Shown: positions 16,149 through 24,817 of the stretch, one piece after another
How the letters are laid out: every line of letters begins with the position of its first letter
Position numbering within the stretch: the stretch's first letter is position 1
Assembly: GCF_032193765.1 (NCBI RefSeq)
Contig: NZ_JAVBIJ010000001.1
Coordinates: 248,001-312,000 of the forward strand
DNA length: 64,000 bases
Direction of reading: 5' to 3'
Origin: Rhodoferax potami
GTDB taxonomy: Bacteria; Pseudomonadota; Gammaproteobacteria; Burkholderiales; Burkholderiaceae_C
Notes under the pieces: generated by a model
What the model was told of the DNA's origin: nothing
What the model saw: only the letters and a program-made list of their open reading frames with translations
Databases searched by the model: none
Position numbers and translations under genes: made by a program

Positions 16149-16352
16149 TTACAGCGGGACTTTTTTGAGCATTTCCAAGCCGACTTTGCCAGCAGCAATT
16201 TCGCGCAGCGCTGTCACGCCGGGCTTGTTCTTGCTTTCGATTTTGGCGGTGTGGCCTTGGCTCAGCATGCGGGCGCGGTAAGTCGCAGCCAAAACCAATT
16301 GGAAGCGGTTAGGAATCTGCGCGAGGCAGTCTTCAACAGTGATGCGGGCCAT
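16149..16352 (-). CDS. rpoZ: RNA polymerase omega subunit
   Basis: A 67-residue omega subunit, which binds the beta-prime C-terminus and helps RNA polymerase assembly and ppGpp response. It opens [20 protein letters not shown] and carries the conserved ATYRARML and [10 protein letters not shown] segments. GGAGA precedes ATG 16352. It sits between gmk and spoT on the same strand, 16 bases after gmk. Confidence 0.96.
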   Translation of the reverse strand: MARITVEDCLAQIPNRFQLVLAATYRARMLSQGHTAKIESKNKPGVTALREIAAGKVGLEMLKKVPL

Positions 16353-16368
16353 GGAGTTCTCCGGAAAG

Positions 16369-16989
16369 CTAGAGGATGTTCAGCGCTTGGAATGTCTCGG
16401 CCCGGGCGCGGCGCTGGGCAGATATTTTGAGTCGCTGGGAGTGGACAATGGTTTTCAGATCGAAAAGCGCACGGTCGAACAGTTCGTTGATTATAACGAA
16501 GTCGAATTTCGCGACCTGAGCCACTTCTAATTGCGCGTTTTTCATGCGCATGTCGATGATGTCTGCCGAGTCTTCGCCGCGTCGCTCCAAGCGGGAGCGC
16601 AACTCTTCCCAGCTAGGAGGCAGGATGAAGATGCAAACCGCGTTGGCGAACACGTTTTTGATCTGGATGGCGCCTTGGAAGTCGATCTCCAGAATCACGT
16701 CAGCGCCCATGGCCATGCGATCTTCGATCGCTTTTTTGGACGTTCCGTAGCGGTTGGAGTGGACATGCGCCCACTCGACAAACGCGTCGGCTTCCACCAT
16801 CGCATCAAACTCTGGCTGCGACACAAAAAAGTACTCGCGGCCGTGTTTTTCTTGACCACGCGGTGGGCGGGTGGTGTGGGAAACAGAGGGTTGCAGGCGC
16901 GAATCCAGCTCCAACAAGGCCTTGCACAGGCTTGACTTGCCGGCGCCGCTGGGGGCTGCAACAACAAAAAGATTTCCGGGGTAGTCCAT
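16369..16989 (-). CDS. gmk: Guanylate kinase
   Basis: A 206-residue enzyme phosphorylating GMP to GDP. The P-loop [11 protein letters not shown] is at residues 12-22, the GMP-binding [11 protein letters not shown] near 38 and GREYFFVS near 51, and the lid follows. The length is typical. It is cotranscribed with rpoZ; yicC lies 36 bases upstream on the same strand. Proximity to spoT ties GTP supply and ppGpp metabolism, as in many proteobacteria. Confidence 0.96.
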   Translation of the reverse strand: MDYPGNLFVVAAPSGAGKSSLCKALLELDSRLQPSVSHTTRPPRGQEKHGREYFFVSQPEFDAMVEADAFVEWAHVHSNRYGTSKKAIEDRMAMGADVILEIDFQGAIQIKNVFANAVCIFILPPSWEELRSRLERRGEDSADIIDMRMKNAQLEVAQVAKFDFVIINELFDRALFDLKTIVHSQRLKISAQRRARAETFQALNIL

Positions 16990-17025
16990 CGACTGAGGCT
17001 CCGTGATGCGGTGTCTAAAGTCGCC

Positions 17026-17943
17026 TTATTCTATGTTCTGCACTTGCTCCCGCATTTGCTCGACCAAAACCTTCATATCTACCGAGATATGGGTCAGCTC
17101 CAGCGCCGCAGATTTGGAGCCCATGGTGTTGGCCTCGCGATGCAGTTCCTGGATCAAAAAGTCCAGGCGCTTGCCGATCTCGCCGCCCTTTTTAATCAGC
17201 CGCTCCAGCTCGTCCAGGTGCGAGTTCAATCGGGTGATTTCTTCTGCCACGTCAATACGTATAGCAAAGGCAGTGGCTTCGGTCAAAGCGCGGTCTTGGG
17301 CGGTCTCGGGCAGTGTGGAGCCTTCTGTGAGGGCCATCGCCTCTTTCCAGCGCTCCATAAAGCGGGTACGTTGTTGCTCCACCAGCTTCGGTACAAGCGG
17401 GCTCGCTTGTTCGGCCAAGTTGCGCAATTGGGCAATATGGCCCAGCAGCATGGTGGCGAGCCGGGCGCCTTCACGCTGGCGGGCGCTTAACAATTCCTTG
17501 AGCACTTTCTCGGCCAAGGGCATCACGTCGGCACTCCAGTCGCGGCTGGTGCCTTGCTCTGCCGCTGCCAAGCGGATCACGTCGGCCACGCTCAAGGGGT
17601 TGGCATTGGGCAGCCAGGCGCGGATGTTGTCTTGGGCAGCATTGAGCTTTTGCAGCAGCTTGGGCGTAGCCTCAGGAATGCTGCTGGTGCTGGATGTCTC
17701 CACAGAGGCCCGCACTTCGACCTTGCCGCGCTTGAGCTTGCTGCCCAGCAATTCCCGGAGGGCGGGCTCGAACTGGCGTAGGTCCTCAGGGAGTCGGAAA
17801 GTCAGGTCAAGAAAGCGGCTGTTGACGGAGCGCACCTCCAAGCCCAACTGGGTCACCGGTTGGTTGCGGGCTTCACCCTCAGGGGCGGAATGGGCTGTGC
17901 TGTGCTGTGCACTGGCATAGCCGGTCATGCTGTAAACTGGCAT
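17026..17943 (-). CDS. yicC: YicC family endoribonuclease
   Basis: A 305-residue YicC protein. The N-terminus MPVYSMTGYASA and the RSVNSRFLDLTFRLPEDLR segment are diagnostic, and the C-terminal DUF1732-type region reads KKGGEIGKRLDFLIQELHRE and ends EQMREQVQNIE. YicC proteins are RNases reported to act on small RNAs. ATG 17943 is used; the longer frame adds only a TTG. It belongs to the yicC-gmk-rpoZ-spoT row and is divergent from the Ser/Thr kinase gene 79 bases away. Confidence 0.93.
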   Translation of the reverse strand: MPVYSMTGYASAQHSTAHSAPEGEARNQPVTQLGLEVRSVNSRFLDLTFRLPEDLRQFEPALRELLGSKLKRGKVEVRASVETSSTSSIPEATPKLLQKLNAAQDNIRAWLPNANPLSVADVIRLAAAEQGTSRDWSADVMPLAEKVLKELLSARQREGARLATMLLGHIAQLRNLAEQASPLVPKLVEQQRTRFMERWKEAMALTEGSTLPETAQDRALTEATAFAIRIDVAEEITRLNSHLDELERLIKKGGEIGKRLDFLIQELHREANTMGSKSAALELTHISVDMKVLVEQMREQVQNIE

Positions 17944-18022
17944 CAAGGGCTTTCGCGGCGATGGAAACGGCCCCGAGAATAACCCGTTTCAACCCCACAC
18001 CACGAGTGATCCCACTGCACCT

Positions 18023-19036
18023 ATGTCAAAGGTCAAGCCAGCGCCTCTTCCCCCGGACACCATCATCGGCGGATACCGCATCATCCGCAAAGTTGCAGCC
18101 GGAGGTTTCGGCTTGGTGTACCTGGCGCTCGATGCCGAGGGCCAGCAAGTCGCGGTAAAGGAATATTTGCCCTCGTCACTGGCCTCCCGGGCGCCCGGCG
18201 AGTTGCTGCCGCAGGTGCAAGCGGAAAAGCTGTCTCTGTACCGCTTGGGGTTGAAGAGTTTTTTTGAAGAGGGGCGCTCACTGGCGCAGATCTCCCACCC
18301 GTCGGTGGTGAGCGTGTTGAACTTCTTCCGCGAAAACGAGACCGTTTACATGGTTATGAATTACCTGGAAGGCGCGGCCTTGCAGGATTTCATCGTGACC
18401 GCGCGCGACCAGAAAAAGAGCAAGGTATTCCGCGAGTCCACCATCCGCTCTTTGTTTGATGAGATCCTGCGCGGTCTGCGCATCGTGCACCAGCACAAGA
18501 TGCTGCACTTGGACATCAAGCCCGCCAATATTTTCATCACCGACGACAACCGTTCGGTGCTGATCGACTTCGGTGCGGCCCGTGAAGTGCTGAGCAAAGA
18601 GGGCAACTTCATCCGCCCGATGTACACCCCCGGTTTTGCTGCGCCCGAGATGTACCGGCGCGACGCTTCCATGGGGCCCTGGACCGACATTTATGCGATC
18701 GGGGCTTGTATCTACGCCTGTATGCAGGGTTACCCGCCCAATGAAGCGCCCCAGCGTATTGAAAAAGACCGTATCGCCACCGCCTTGGCGCGCTTGCGGG
18801 GCGTCTACTCCGACAACCTGATTGAGGTTGTCGAGTGGTGTATGGCGCTGGACCCGCTATCCCGGCCGCAGTCCGTTTTTGCTTTGCAAAAAGAGCTGTC
18901 GCGGGAGGGCGAGCGCCGCTACACCAAGCTGACGGTCACCGAAAAAGTGCGCATGCAGTTTGACTCCATAGTCGCCGACACCAAGAAAACCGTGATGGGT
19001 GCTGCCTCTGATGCGCAAGGGGCTCGGCCGAAATGA
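18023..19036 (+). CDS. Eukaryotic-type Ser/Thr protein kinase
   Basis: A 337-residue cytosolic kinase. The glycine loop is KVAAGGFGLVY near residue 23, the invariant Lys lies in VAVKEYLP, the catalytic loop is LHLDIKPANIF (HLD variant of HRD), DFG is in LIDFGAAREV, and the APE motif is in GFAAPEMY. No membrane segment or extracellular sensor is present; a short tail after residue 300 has no known domain. The stop overlaps the start of the PP2C phosphatase gene by 4 bases, so kinase and phosphatase form an opposing pair. In other bacteria such pairs control type VI secretion or wall processes; no such genes are nearby, so the targets are unknown. Confidence 0.92.
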   Translation: MSKVKPAPLPPDTIIGGYRIIRKVAAGGFGLVYLALDAEGQQVAVKEYLPSSLASRAPGELLPQVQAEKLSLYRLGLKSFFEEGRSLAQISHPSVVSVLNFFRENETVYMVMNYLEGAALQDFIVTARDQKKSKVFRESTIRSLFDEILRGLRIVHQHKMLHLDIKPANIFITDDNRSVLIDFGAAREVLSKEGNFIRPMYTPGFAAPEMYRRDASMGPWTDIYAIGACIYACMQGYPPNEAPQRIEKDRIATALARLRGVYSDNLIEVVEWCMALDPLSRPQSVFALQKELSREGERRYTKLTVTEKVRMQFDSIVADTKKTVMGAASDAQGARPK

Positions 19037-19944
19037 AGTTTTCTGTGTTCCAGATCAGCCGTAAAGGTGGCCGCGAAAAAAACGAAGACCGGATGGGGTA
19101 CTGCTACACCAAGTCTTCCGGCATCTTTTTGTTGGCCGATGGCATGGGAGGGCACCCTGAAGGGGAGGTCGCATCCCAAATGGCATTGCAGGTCATTTCT
19201 GCGATGTACCAGAAGGAAGCACAGCCTGAATTGATGGATGTGCGCGACTTTTTCAACAAAGCCATTCTTGCGGCACACCGCCAGATTCTGCGATACGCAG
19301 CCGAGCGCAATTTGCCCGATACTCCGCGCACCACCCTGGTAGCCGCGGTGGTGCAAGGTGGTGCCGCCCACTGGGTGCACTGCGGCGACTCGCGCTTGTA
19401 TTTTGTGCGCCAGGGTGAGCTGCTGATTCGCACCCGTGACCACTCGTATTCAGAGCAGCGTGACATGGAGCGGCCCAGCGGGGCTCCGGTCAACTTCAAC
19501 CGCAATGTGCTGTACACCTGCTTGGGGTCTCCTACCCGCCCGGTGTTTGATGTGACCGGCCCGGTGCCCTTGCACCAAGGCGACCGCATGATGCTGTGCT
19601 CCGACGGGCTCTGGGGGCCTTTGCAAGACGACGATATCGTGTTCCACATGTCGCAAAAGCCGGTGGCGGAGTCGGCCCCCGATCTGGTGGAGCAGGCCAT
19701 GCTGCAAGGCGGCCCGCACTGTGACAACGTCACACTGATCGCCATGGAGTGGGAAACTCCGGACAGCTTCGAGTCCACCCGCGGGACGATTTCGACCGAC
19801 AGCATCCATGACGGCGTATTTGCTTCCACGGTGCAGGCAGCGTGGGCGGACTCCGAGGTGGACGACCTGGACGACGAGGCCATTGAGCGCTCGATCGCCG
19901 AGATCAATGAAGCGATTCGCCGCTCCGCAGCCCGCAAGCTTTGA
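19033..19944 (+). CDS. PP2C-type Ser/Thr protein phosphatase
   Basis: A 303-residue metal-dependent phosphatase. PP2C motifs appear in order: KNEDRMGY (residues 16-23), FLLADGMGGHPEGEVAS, HCGDSRLYFVR, MLCSDGLWG and CDNVTLIAMEW, with the metal-binding Asp residues intact. A C-terminal tail of about 60 residues is acidic (SEVDDLDDEAIE) and may be regulatory. ATG 19033 overlaps the kinase stop. It is expected to reverse the kinase's phosphorylation. Confidence 0.92.
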   Translation: MKFSVFQISRKGGREKNEDRMGYCYTKSSGIFLLADGMGGHPEGEVASQMALQVISAMYQKEAQPELMDVRDFFNKAILAAHRQILRYAAERNLPDTPRTTLVAAVVQGGAAHWVHCGDSRLYFVRQGELLIRTRDHSYSEQRDMERPSGAPVNFNRNVLYTCLGSPTRPVFDVTGPVPLHQGDRMMLCSDGLWGPLQDDDIVFHMSQKPVAESAPDLVEQAMLQGGPHCDNVTLIAMEWETPDSFESTRGTISTDSIHDGVFASTVQAAWADSEVDDLDDEAIERSIAEINEAIRRSAARKL

Positions 19945-19981
19945 GTAGTTCCGGCTCTGCCGGATTTTTGAGGATCATTCC

Positions 19982-20710
19982 ATGAACACCATGGTTCGCA
20001 GCGCAAGTCGCGCCGCAGATGCATTGCGCCCGGTGCGCATCACCCGCCACTACACCATGCACGCGGAGGGCTCGGTGTTAATCGAGTTCGGCAACACCAA
20101 GGTGCTGTGCACCGCGTCGGTCGAAGAAAAAGTGCCTCCGCACAAGCGGGGCAGTGGTGAAGGTTGGGTCACCGCCGAATACGGCATGCTGCCCCGCGCC
20201 ACCCACAGCCGCAGCGACCGCGAGGCCGCCCGCGGCAAGCAAACCGGCCGTACCCAAGAGATTCAGCGCTTGATTGGCCGCTCGCTGCGTGCAGTGTTCG
20301 ATTTGAAGAAACTGGGCGAACGTACCATCCAGCTCGATTGCGATGTGATCCAGGCCGACGGCGGCACCCGCACCGCTGCTATCACCGGCGCCTTTGTGGC
20401 CGCGCAAGATGCGGTTAATGGCCTGCTGGCGGCCGGCAAGATCACCGAGACGCCCATTACGGCAGCTGTGGCGGCCATCAGCGTGGGTATTGTGGAAGGC
20501 ACGCCCTTGCTGGACCTGGAGTACACCGAAGACTCCGCCTGCGATACCGACATGAATGTGGTGATGACCGGTGCCGGCCACTTTGTAGAAGTGCAGGGCA
20601 CGGCCGAAGGCGTGGCTTTCACCCGCGCCGAGATGGACCAACTGCTGACGCTGGCTGAAAAAGGTGTGGGTGAACTCATGCTGCTGCAGCAACAGGCACT
20701 ATCAAAATAA
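19982..20710 (+). CDS. rph: Ribonuclease PH
   Basis: A 242-residue phosphorolytic exoribonuclease that trims tRNA 3' ends. Family marks are [48 protein letters not shown] and [16 protein letters not shown] (a catalytic arginine region), and [23 protein letters not shown] precedes ATG 19982 by 8 bases. It is followed by rdgB after repeat copy C; rph-rdgB-hemW is a common beta/gammaproteobacterial order. Confidence 0.95.
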   Translation: MNTMVRSASRAADALRPVRITRHYTMHAEGSVLIEFGNTKVLCTASVEEKVPPHKRGSGEGWVTAEYGMLPRATHSRSDREAARGKQTGRTQEIQRLIGRSLRAVFDLKKLGERTIQLDCDVIQADGGTRTAAITGAFVAAQDAVNGLLAAGKITETPITAAVAAISVGIVEGTPLLDLEYTEDSACDTDMNVVMTGAGHFVEVQGTAEGVAFTRAEMDQLLTLAEKGVGELMLLQQQALSK

Positions 20711-20753
20711 TAGCTGCTCGCGCATATTTTGCGGGCGCCAGAGGCCTATTTCT
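20700..20753 (+). repeat. Dispersed repeat, copy C, in the rph-rdgB gap
   Basis: CTATCAAAATAATAG hairpin, core AGCTGCTCGCGC, then GCGGGCGCCAGAGGCCTATTT. It occupies the whole gap and overlaps the last rph codons. The AGAGG inside it is the only purine-rich tract before rdgB, so the repeat may supply that gene's ribosome binding site. Confidence 0.75.
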
Positions 20754-20754
20754 T

Positions 20755-21360
20755 ATGAAGATTGTTCTTGCATCCAATAACCAGGGCAAGCTCGCCGAGC
20801 TCAATGCCATGTTCGCCCCGTTGGGCTGTGAGCTGGTGCGCCAGGGCGACCTGGGCGTGCCAGAGTCGCCTGAGCCGTTTCGCACTTTTATTGAAAACGC
20901 GCTGGCCAAGGCGCGCAACGCAGCCCAGCACACCGGCTTGCCCGCGCTGGCCGATGACGCAGGGTTGTGTGTGGACGCCTTTGGCGGCTTGCCGGGCGTG
21001 GACACGGCCTACTACGCCACCCAGTTCGGCTACGCCAAAGGGGACGACAACAACGTCACAGCCCTGCTGGAGCAAATGAAGGACGTGACCAACCGCCGCG
21101 CAGCGCTGGTCAGCACCTTGGTGGCGGTGCGCAGTGTGGACGACCCCGAGCCGCTGATTGCCGTGGGCCGTGTGGTCGGGCAGATTGCGCCTGAGCCGGT
21201 GGGCAGCAACGGCTTCGGCTTCGACCCGGTGATGTGGATCCCCGAGTTCGGCCAGACCTTTGCCCAGCTGCCGGTGGAGGTGAAAAACGCCCATAGCCAC
21301 CGTGGCCGTGCGGCTGCTGCCATGGCTACCCTGATCCGTTCCAACTGGCTCGGAGCCTGA
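20755..21360 (+). CDS. rdgB: RdgB/HAM1 non-canonical purine NTP pyrophosphatase
   Basis: A 201-residue house-cleaning enzyme hydrolysing dITP/XTP. Motifs: MKIVLASNNQGKLAELNAM (phosphate-binding SNN-GK), ADDAGLCVDAFGGLPGV (metal-binding acidic residues), and GSNGFGFDPVMWIP...SHRG at the C-terminus. It follows rph and precedes hemW by 5 bases. Confidence 0.95.
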   Translation: MKIVLASNNQGKLAELNAMFAPLGCELVRQGDLGVPESPEPFRTFIENALAKARNAAQHTGLPALADDAGLCVDAFGGLPGVDTAYYATQFGYAKGDDNNVTALLEQMKDVTNRRAALVSTLVAVRSVDDPEPLIAVGRVVGQIAPEPVGSNGFGFDPVMWIPEFGQTFAQLPVEVKNAHSHRGRAAAAMATLIRSNWLGA

Positions 21361-21365
21361 GGCGC

Positions 21366-22601
21366 ATGATTCCCATCACGCCCGTTGCCGAGGGCGCTGC
21401 CGCGGTGCAGCGCGACATCCAGCATTACATGCGACCCGGCAGTTTGCAGTTCAGCGCGCTGCCGCCTTTGTCTTTGTACGTTCACCTGCCGTGGTGTATC
21501 AAAAAGTGCCCTTACTGCGACTTCAATTCCCACGAGCAGGCCAAAGATGGCATTCAAGAGAAGCGCTACATCGACGCAGTAATCGCCGACCTCGAGGCCG
21601 CTCTGCCCCTGATCTGGGGGCGCAACATCCACAGCATCTTCATCGGTGGCGGCACGCCCAGCCTGTTTTCGCCGGAGGCTATTGATCGCTTGCTGGGTGA
21701 CATCCGGGCCCGGTTGCGGCTGGAGGCAGACTGCGAAATCACCATGGAGGCCAACCCCGGCACCTTTGAGAAAGACCGATTCAAAGCCTTTCGCGGTGCT
21801 GGCGTGACGCGACTCTCTATCGGGGTGCAAAGCTTCAACGATACCCACCTGAAAGCCCTGGGCCGGGTGCATGACCGCGCGCAGGCACTAGCCGCGGTGG
21901 AAGAGGCAGCTGCCTCGTTCGATACCTTTAATCTCGACATCATGTACGCCCTGCCGGGGCAGACGCAGGCGCAGCTCGATGAAGACCTGGCCACCGCGCT
22001 GCAGTTCCAGCCGCCGCACATCTCGATCTACCACCTGACCATCGAGCCCAACACCTACTTCGCGAAGTTCCCGCCGCAGATCCCCGAGGACGACACGGCC
22101 TATGCCATGCTGGACCGCATCACCGAGGCCACCGCTGCGGCCGGGATGGACCGGTACGAGGTGTCGGCCTATGCACGTCAGGGGCACCGCTGTTTTCACA
22201 ACGTCAACTACTGGCAGTTTGGCGACTATCTGGGCATAGGCGCGGGCGCGCACAGCAAACTCAGCTTTGCCCACCGGGTGGTGCGGCAGGTGCGCTTTCG
22301 CGATCCGGCCCGCTACATGGAGCAGGCGCTGGCCGGCCATGCAGTAGCGCAAGAGGATGAGGTGGCCCGTGCCGATTTGCCTTTTGAGTACATGCTCAAT
22401 GCTTTGCGCTTGCGCAATGGTTTCGGGCTGCGCGATTTCACCGAGCGCACCGGGTTGGCCATTACTGCCATCCAGAAAGGGTTGGAAGAAGCCGAGCGCA
22501 AAGGCCTGATCGAGCGGGACTTTGCTCGCGTGCGCCCTACGGTCAAAGGCTTTGACTTTTTGAGTGACTTGCAGGAAATTTTCCTGTCCAATCTGGACTG
22601 A
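21366..22601 (+). CDS. hemW: Radical SAM heme chaperone HemW
   Basis: A 411-residue HemW (formerly mis-named coproporphyrinogen III oxidase, HemN-like). It has the CxxxCxxC cluster in CIKKCPYCDFNSHEQ near residue 44, SIFIGGGTPSLFSPE, ITMEANPGTFEKDR and GVQSFND, and the C-terminal winged region of the family. HemW inserts heme into respiratory enzymes rather than decarboxylating coproporphyrinogen. ATG 21366 is 5 bases after the rdgB stop, with GGAG and GAGG upstream. Confidence 0.94.
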   Translation: MIPITPVAEGAAAVQRDIQHYMRPGSLQFSALPPLSLYVHLPWCIKKCPYCDFNSHEQAKDGIQEKRYIDAVIADLEAALPLIWGRNIHSIFIGGGTPSLFSPEAIDRLLGDIRARLRLEADCEITMEANPGTFEKDRFKAFRGAGVTRLSIGVQSFNDTHLKALGRVHDRAQALAAVEEAAASFDTFNLDIMYALPGQTQAQLDEDLATALQFQPPHISIYHLTIEPNTYFAKFPPQIPEDDTAYAMLDRITEATAAAGMDRYEVSAYARQGHRCFHNVNYWQFGDYLGIGAGAHSKLSFAHRVVRQVRFRDPARYMEQALAGHAVAQEDEVARADLPFEYMLNALRLRNGFGLRDFTERTGLAITAIQKGLEEAERKGLIERDFARVRPTVKGFDFLSDLQEIFLSNLD

Positions 22602-22643
22602 AGGGGCTGCGCCGCGGCCCGCCCGGCCATGCAGGGGGACGCC

Positions 22644-23330
22644 ATGTTTTCGGTTTACGGTACAGCAGGGCAGATATTCCGGGGCTCGCTCGAAGAGTTG
22701 GGTAAGGTAGCCGGCATACGCCGTGCTGCACGCACCCGCCGCATCGAAGCGCTGGGGCTGGATGCCCAGGACCATAGCCCCCTGCGCTTTGCCGATGTGC
22801 TGAACGCTCCTGCCCATGAAGCGCCCGCGACCGACATCGCGCACCGGACGGCACTGGCGGCCTATGGCGAGGTTCGCAAACCTGCGCAGATTCGCCAGCC
22901 CTTGACCCGGGTGGCCGACATCATGAGCCATGAGGTGGTGACGGTGCCTGACACCTCCACCATCGAGCAAGCCTGGGCGTTGCTCAATCAGCATGGCATC
23001 GCGCAGGCCCCCGTGGTGTCTGCAGAGGGTGTTTTGGTGGGGCTGCTCACCCGTGCGGAGTTGACCCGTGCGGAGCATCTGCCACGGGCGGATGCCCATG
23101 CGCTGGTATGGCGCGCCATTCTGGCGCAAAGCGTGCAGGACGTGATGTGGACCCCGGTGCCCAGCGTGGCCGCTGATACCGACATTCGCCGGCTTGCGCG
23201 CGTGCTGTTGGATACGGGCTTGCCCGGTTTGCCGGTGGTGGAGGAGGCGGGTGCGGTGCAGGGGTTCGTGTCCCGCTCCGACATTTTGCGGGCTGTGGTG
23301 GCCGATCCGCCGCTGGACCTGTGGACTTGA
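22644..23330 (+). CDS. CBS-domain protein
   Basis: A 228-residue cytosolic protein with two CBS motifs: VADIMSHEVVTVPDTSTIEQAW...LVGLLTRAEL, and VQDVMWTPVPSVAADTDIRRLARVL...VQGFVSRSDILRA. CBS pairs bind adenine nucleotides and act as regulators. The 90-residue N-terminal part (FSVYGTAGQIFRGSLEELGKV) is shared with related betaproteobacterial CBS proteins, but its role is unknown. GGGGGA lies 8 bases before ATG 22644, preferred over the ATG at 22629. Confidence 0.85.
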   Translation: MFSVYGTAGQIFRGSLEELGKVAGIRRAARTRRIEALGLDAQDHSPLRFADVLNAPAHEAPATDIAHRTALAAYGEVRKPAQIRQPLTRVADIMSHEVVTVPDTSTIEQAWALLNQHGIAQAPVVSAEGVLVGLLTRAELTRAEHLPRADAHALVWRAILAQSVQDVMWTPVPSVAADTDIRRLARVLLDTGLPGLPVVEEAGAVQGFVSRSDILRAVVADPPLDLWT

Positions 23331-23345
23331 GCGTTCGGTAGCCGT

Positions 23346-24617
23346 TTACCGCTTGCCTTGGGGCTCCATGTGGTCGCGGTGAGCCAAAGCCGGGAAAAGC
23401 TTGAACCACAAGCCAGCCACCAGCATGGTGCCGATGCCGCCCACCACTACCGAGCCCACCGGGCCCCACATGGCAGCCGTGGCGCCGGACTCGAATTCAC
23501 CCAACTGGTTGGAGGCGCCGATGAAGATGGAGTTCACTGCGGCCACGCGCCCACGCATCTCGTCAGGTGTTTCCAACTGCACCAGGGTATTGCGGGTGAC
23601 CACGCTGATGCAGTCTGCGGCACCTGTCACGGTGAGCGCGAACATGGACAGCCAGAATGATTCGGACAGGCCGAACAGCACGGTGGCCAGCCCGAACACC
23701 GCCACGGCGCTCAGCAGGCGCTTGCCCACATGCCGGCGCAAGGGCCAGCGGGTGATCACCAGTGACATGGTGAGCGCGCCCACTGCGGGCGCAGCGCGCA
23801 AAAAGCCCAGACCCGTAGGCCCGGTGTGCAGGATGTCGCGCGCATAAATCGGCAGCAAGGCTGTCGCGCCGCCCAACAAAACTGCAAACAAGTCCAGCGA
23901 GCTGGCACCCAGCAGCAGTTTGCGTTCCCACACAAAGCGCACGCCGGCAAACAGGGTAGACCAACTGGCGGCCAAGTTGGAAGGTTTGTGCTTGTAATGC
24001 ACCGCCAGAATCAGGCCGGTGGCCAGCACCATCAGCGCTGTGCAGCAGATGTACACGTTGGTGGGCCCTAGCGCGTAGAGCAGCCCGCCCAGCGCCGGTC
24101 CGCTGATGACCGCGATTTCCATGCCGGTGGAGCTGAGTGCTACCGCGCGCCCGAGCAAGTTAGTGGGCACCAGCAGCGCCACCAGGGCTTGCTGGGCCGG
24201 CATCTGGAAGGCGCGGGCCAGCCCGAGCACGACGGAGATAAGCAGGATGAGTTCGCGGGACGCGAAGTTCCCCAAGGTGGCGCTCAGCAGCGTGAGCGCC
24301 ACGCCAGCCTGTAAGGCCATGCAGGCCGCAAAGATACGGCCGCGGTGCAGGCGGTCGGCCACATGCCCGGCGGGCAGCGTCATCACCAAGGCTGGCACAA
24401 ATTGAAACAGCCCCACCAGCCCGAGATCCCAGGCACTGGAAGTGAGGTCGTACATATGCCAAGCGACCGCCACCATGAGCATCTGGTTGCCCATGATGCC
24501 GGCAATGCGGGCGAACCAGTAGCGGACGAAGGCTTGGTGCTTGAAAAGCTCCGAGAGAGGGGGAGGGATGCGTCGGTGGTCATGAGGCGGCGGTGTGACG
24601 CCTGAGCACTGCGCCAA
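23346..24617 (-). CDS. MFS transporter (EntS-like), start disturbed next to the island end
   Basis: A 12-helix major facilitator of the enterobactin exporter/EntS type: GNQMLMVAVAWHMYDLTSSAWDLGLVGL, split at helix 1-2, the A-like motif GHVADRLHRGR near residue 75, and GLARAFQMPAQQALVALLV. The start is uncertain. TTG 24617 lies just inside the chromosome side of the attachment site; the frame runs on to 24683 through attachment-site sequence. An ATG at 24585 is out of frame by one base but would give an N-terminus more like homologues, so an early single-base frameshift or a non-ATG start is possible. The substrate is unknown; no siderophore genes are nearby. Confidence 0.8.
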   Translation of the reverse strand: MAQCSGVTPPPHDHRRIPPPLSELFKHQAFVRYWFARIAGIMGNQMLMVAVAWHMYDLTSSAWDLGLVGLFQFVPALVMTLPAGHVADRLHRGRIFAACMALQAGVALTLLSATLGNFASRELILLISVVLGLARAFQMPAQQALVALLVPTNLLGRAVALSSTGMEIAVISGPALGGLLYALGPTNVYICCTALMVLATGLILAVHYKHKPSNLAASWSTLFAGVRFVWERKLLLGASSLDLFAVLLGGATALLPIYARDILHTGPTGLGFLRAAPAVGALTMSLVITRWPLRRHVGKRLLSAVAVFGLATVLFGLSESFWLSMFALTVTGAADCISVVTRNTLVQLETPDEMRGRVAAVNSIFIGASNQLGEFESGATAAMWGPVGSVVVGGIGTMLVAGLWFKLFPALAHRDHMEPQGKR

Positions 24618-24626
24618 AGAGGTATT

Positions 24627-24641
24627 TGGCGGAAGCTGTGA
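24627..24641. repeat. attL: 15-bp direct repeat of the tRNA-Ser 3' end
   Basis: Identical to 53853-53867. Outside the tRNA gene, the next bases (CGGTG versus GATTC) no longer match, so this is the crossover core rather than a second tRNA. It falls just upstream of the MFS transporter. Confidence 0.85.
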
Positions 24642-24817
24642 CGGTGCAACAGACTTCCGTAGTTCTCCACAAGTGTACTGCAACCTTTGTAATTCAACGG
24701 GTTACGTGCATTTTCAGTCCGCCATTCACCGCGAACATCCGGTTGAAATCGTAGGAATTTGATATGTGAATTGATAGGTGGGGGGAGCCGACCAAAACTT
24801 CAACCAAAATACTTCGC

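Noticed and set aside
24627..24641. A truncated second tRNA-Ser copy at the left boundary
   Set aside because: Only 15 bases match; the sequence diverges before the T loop, so it is an attachment core.
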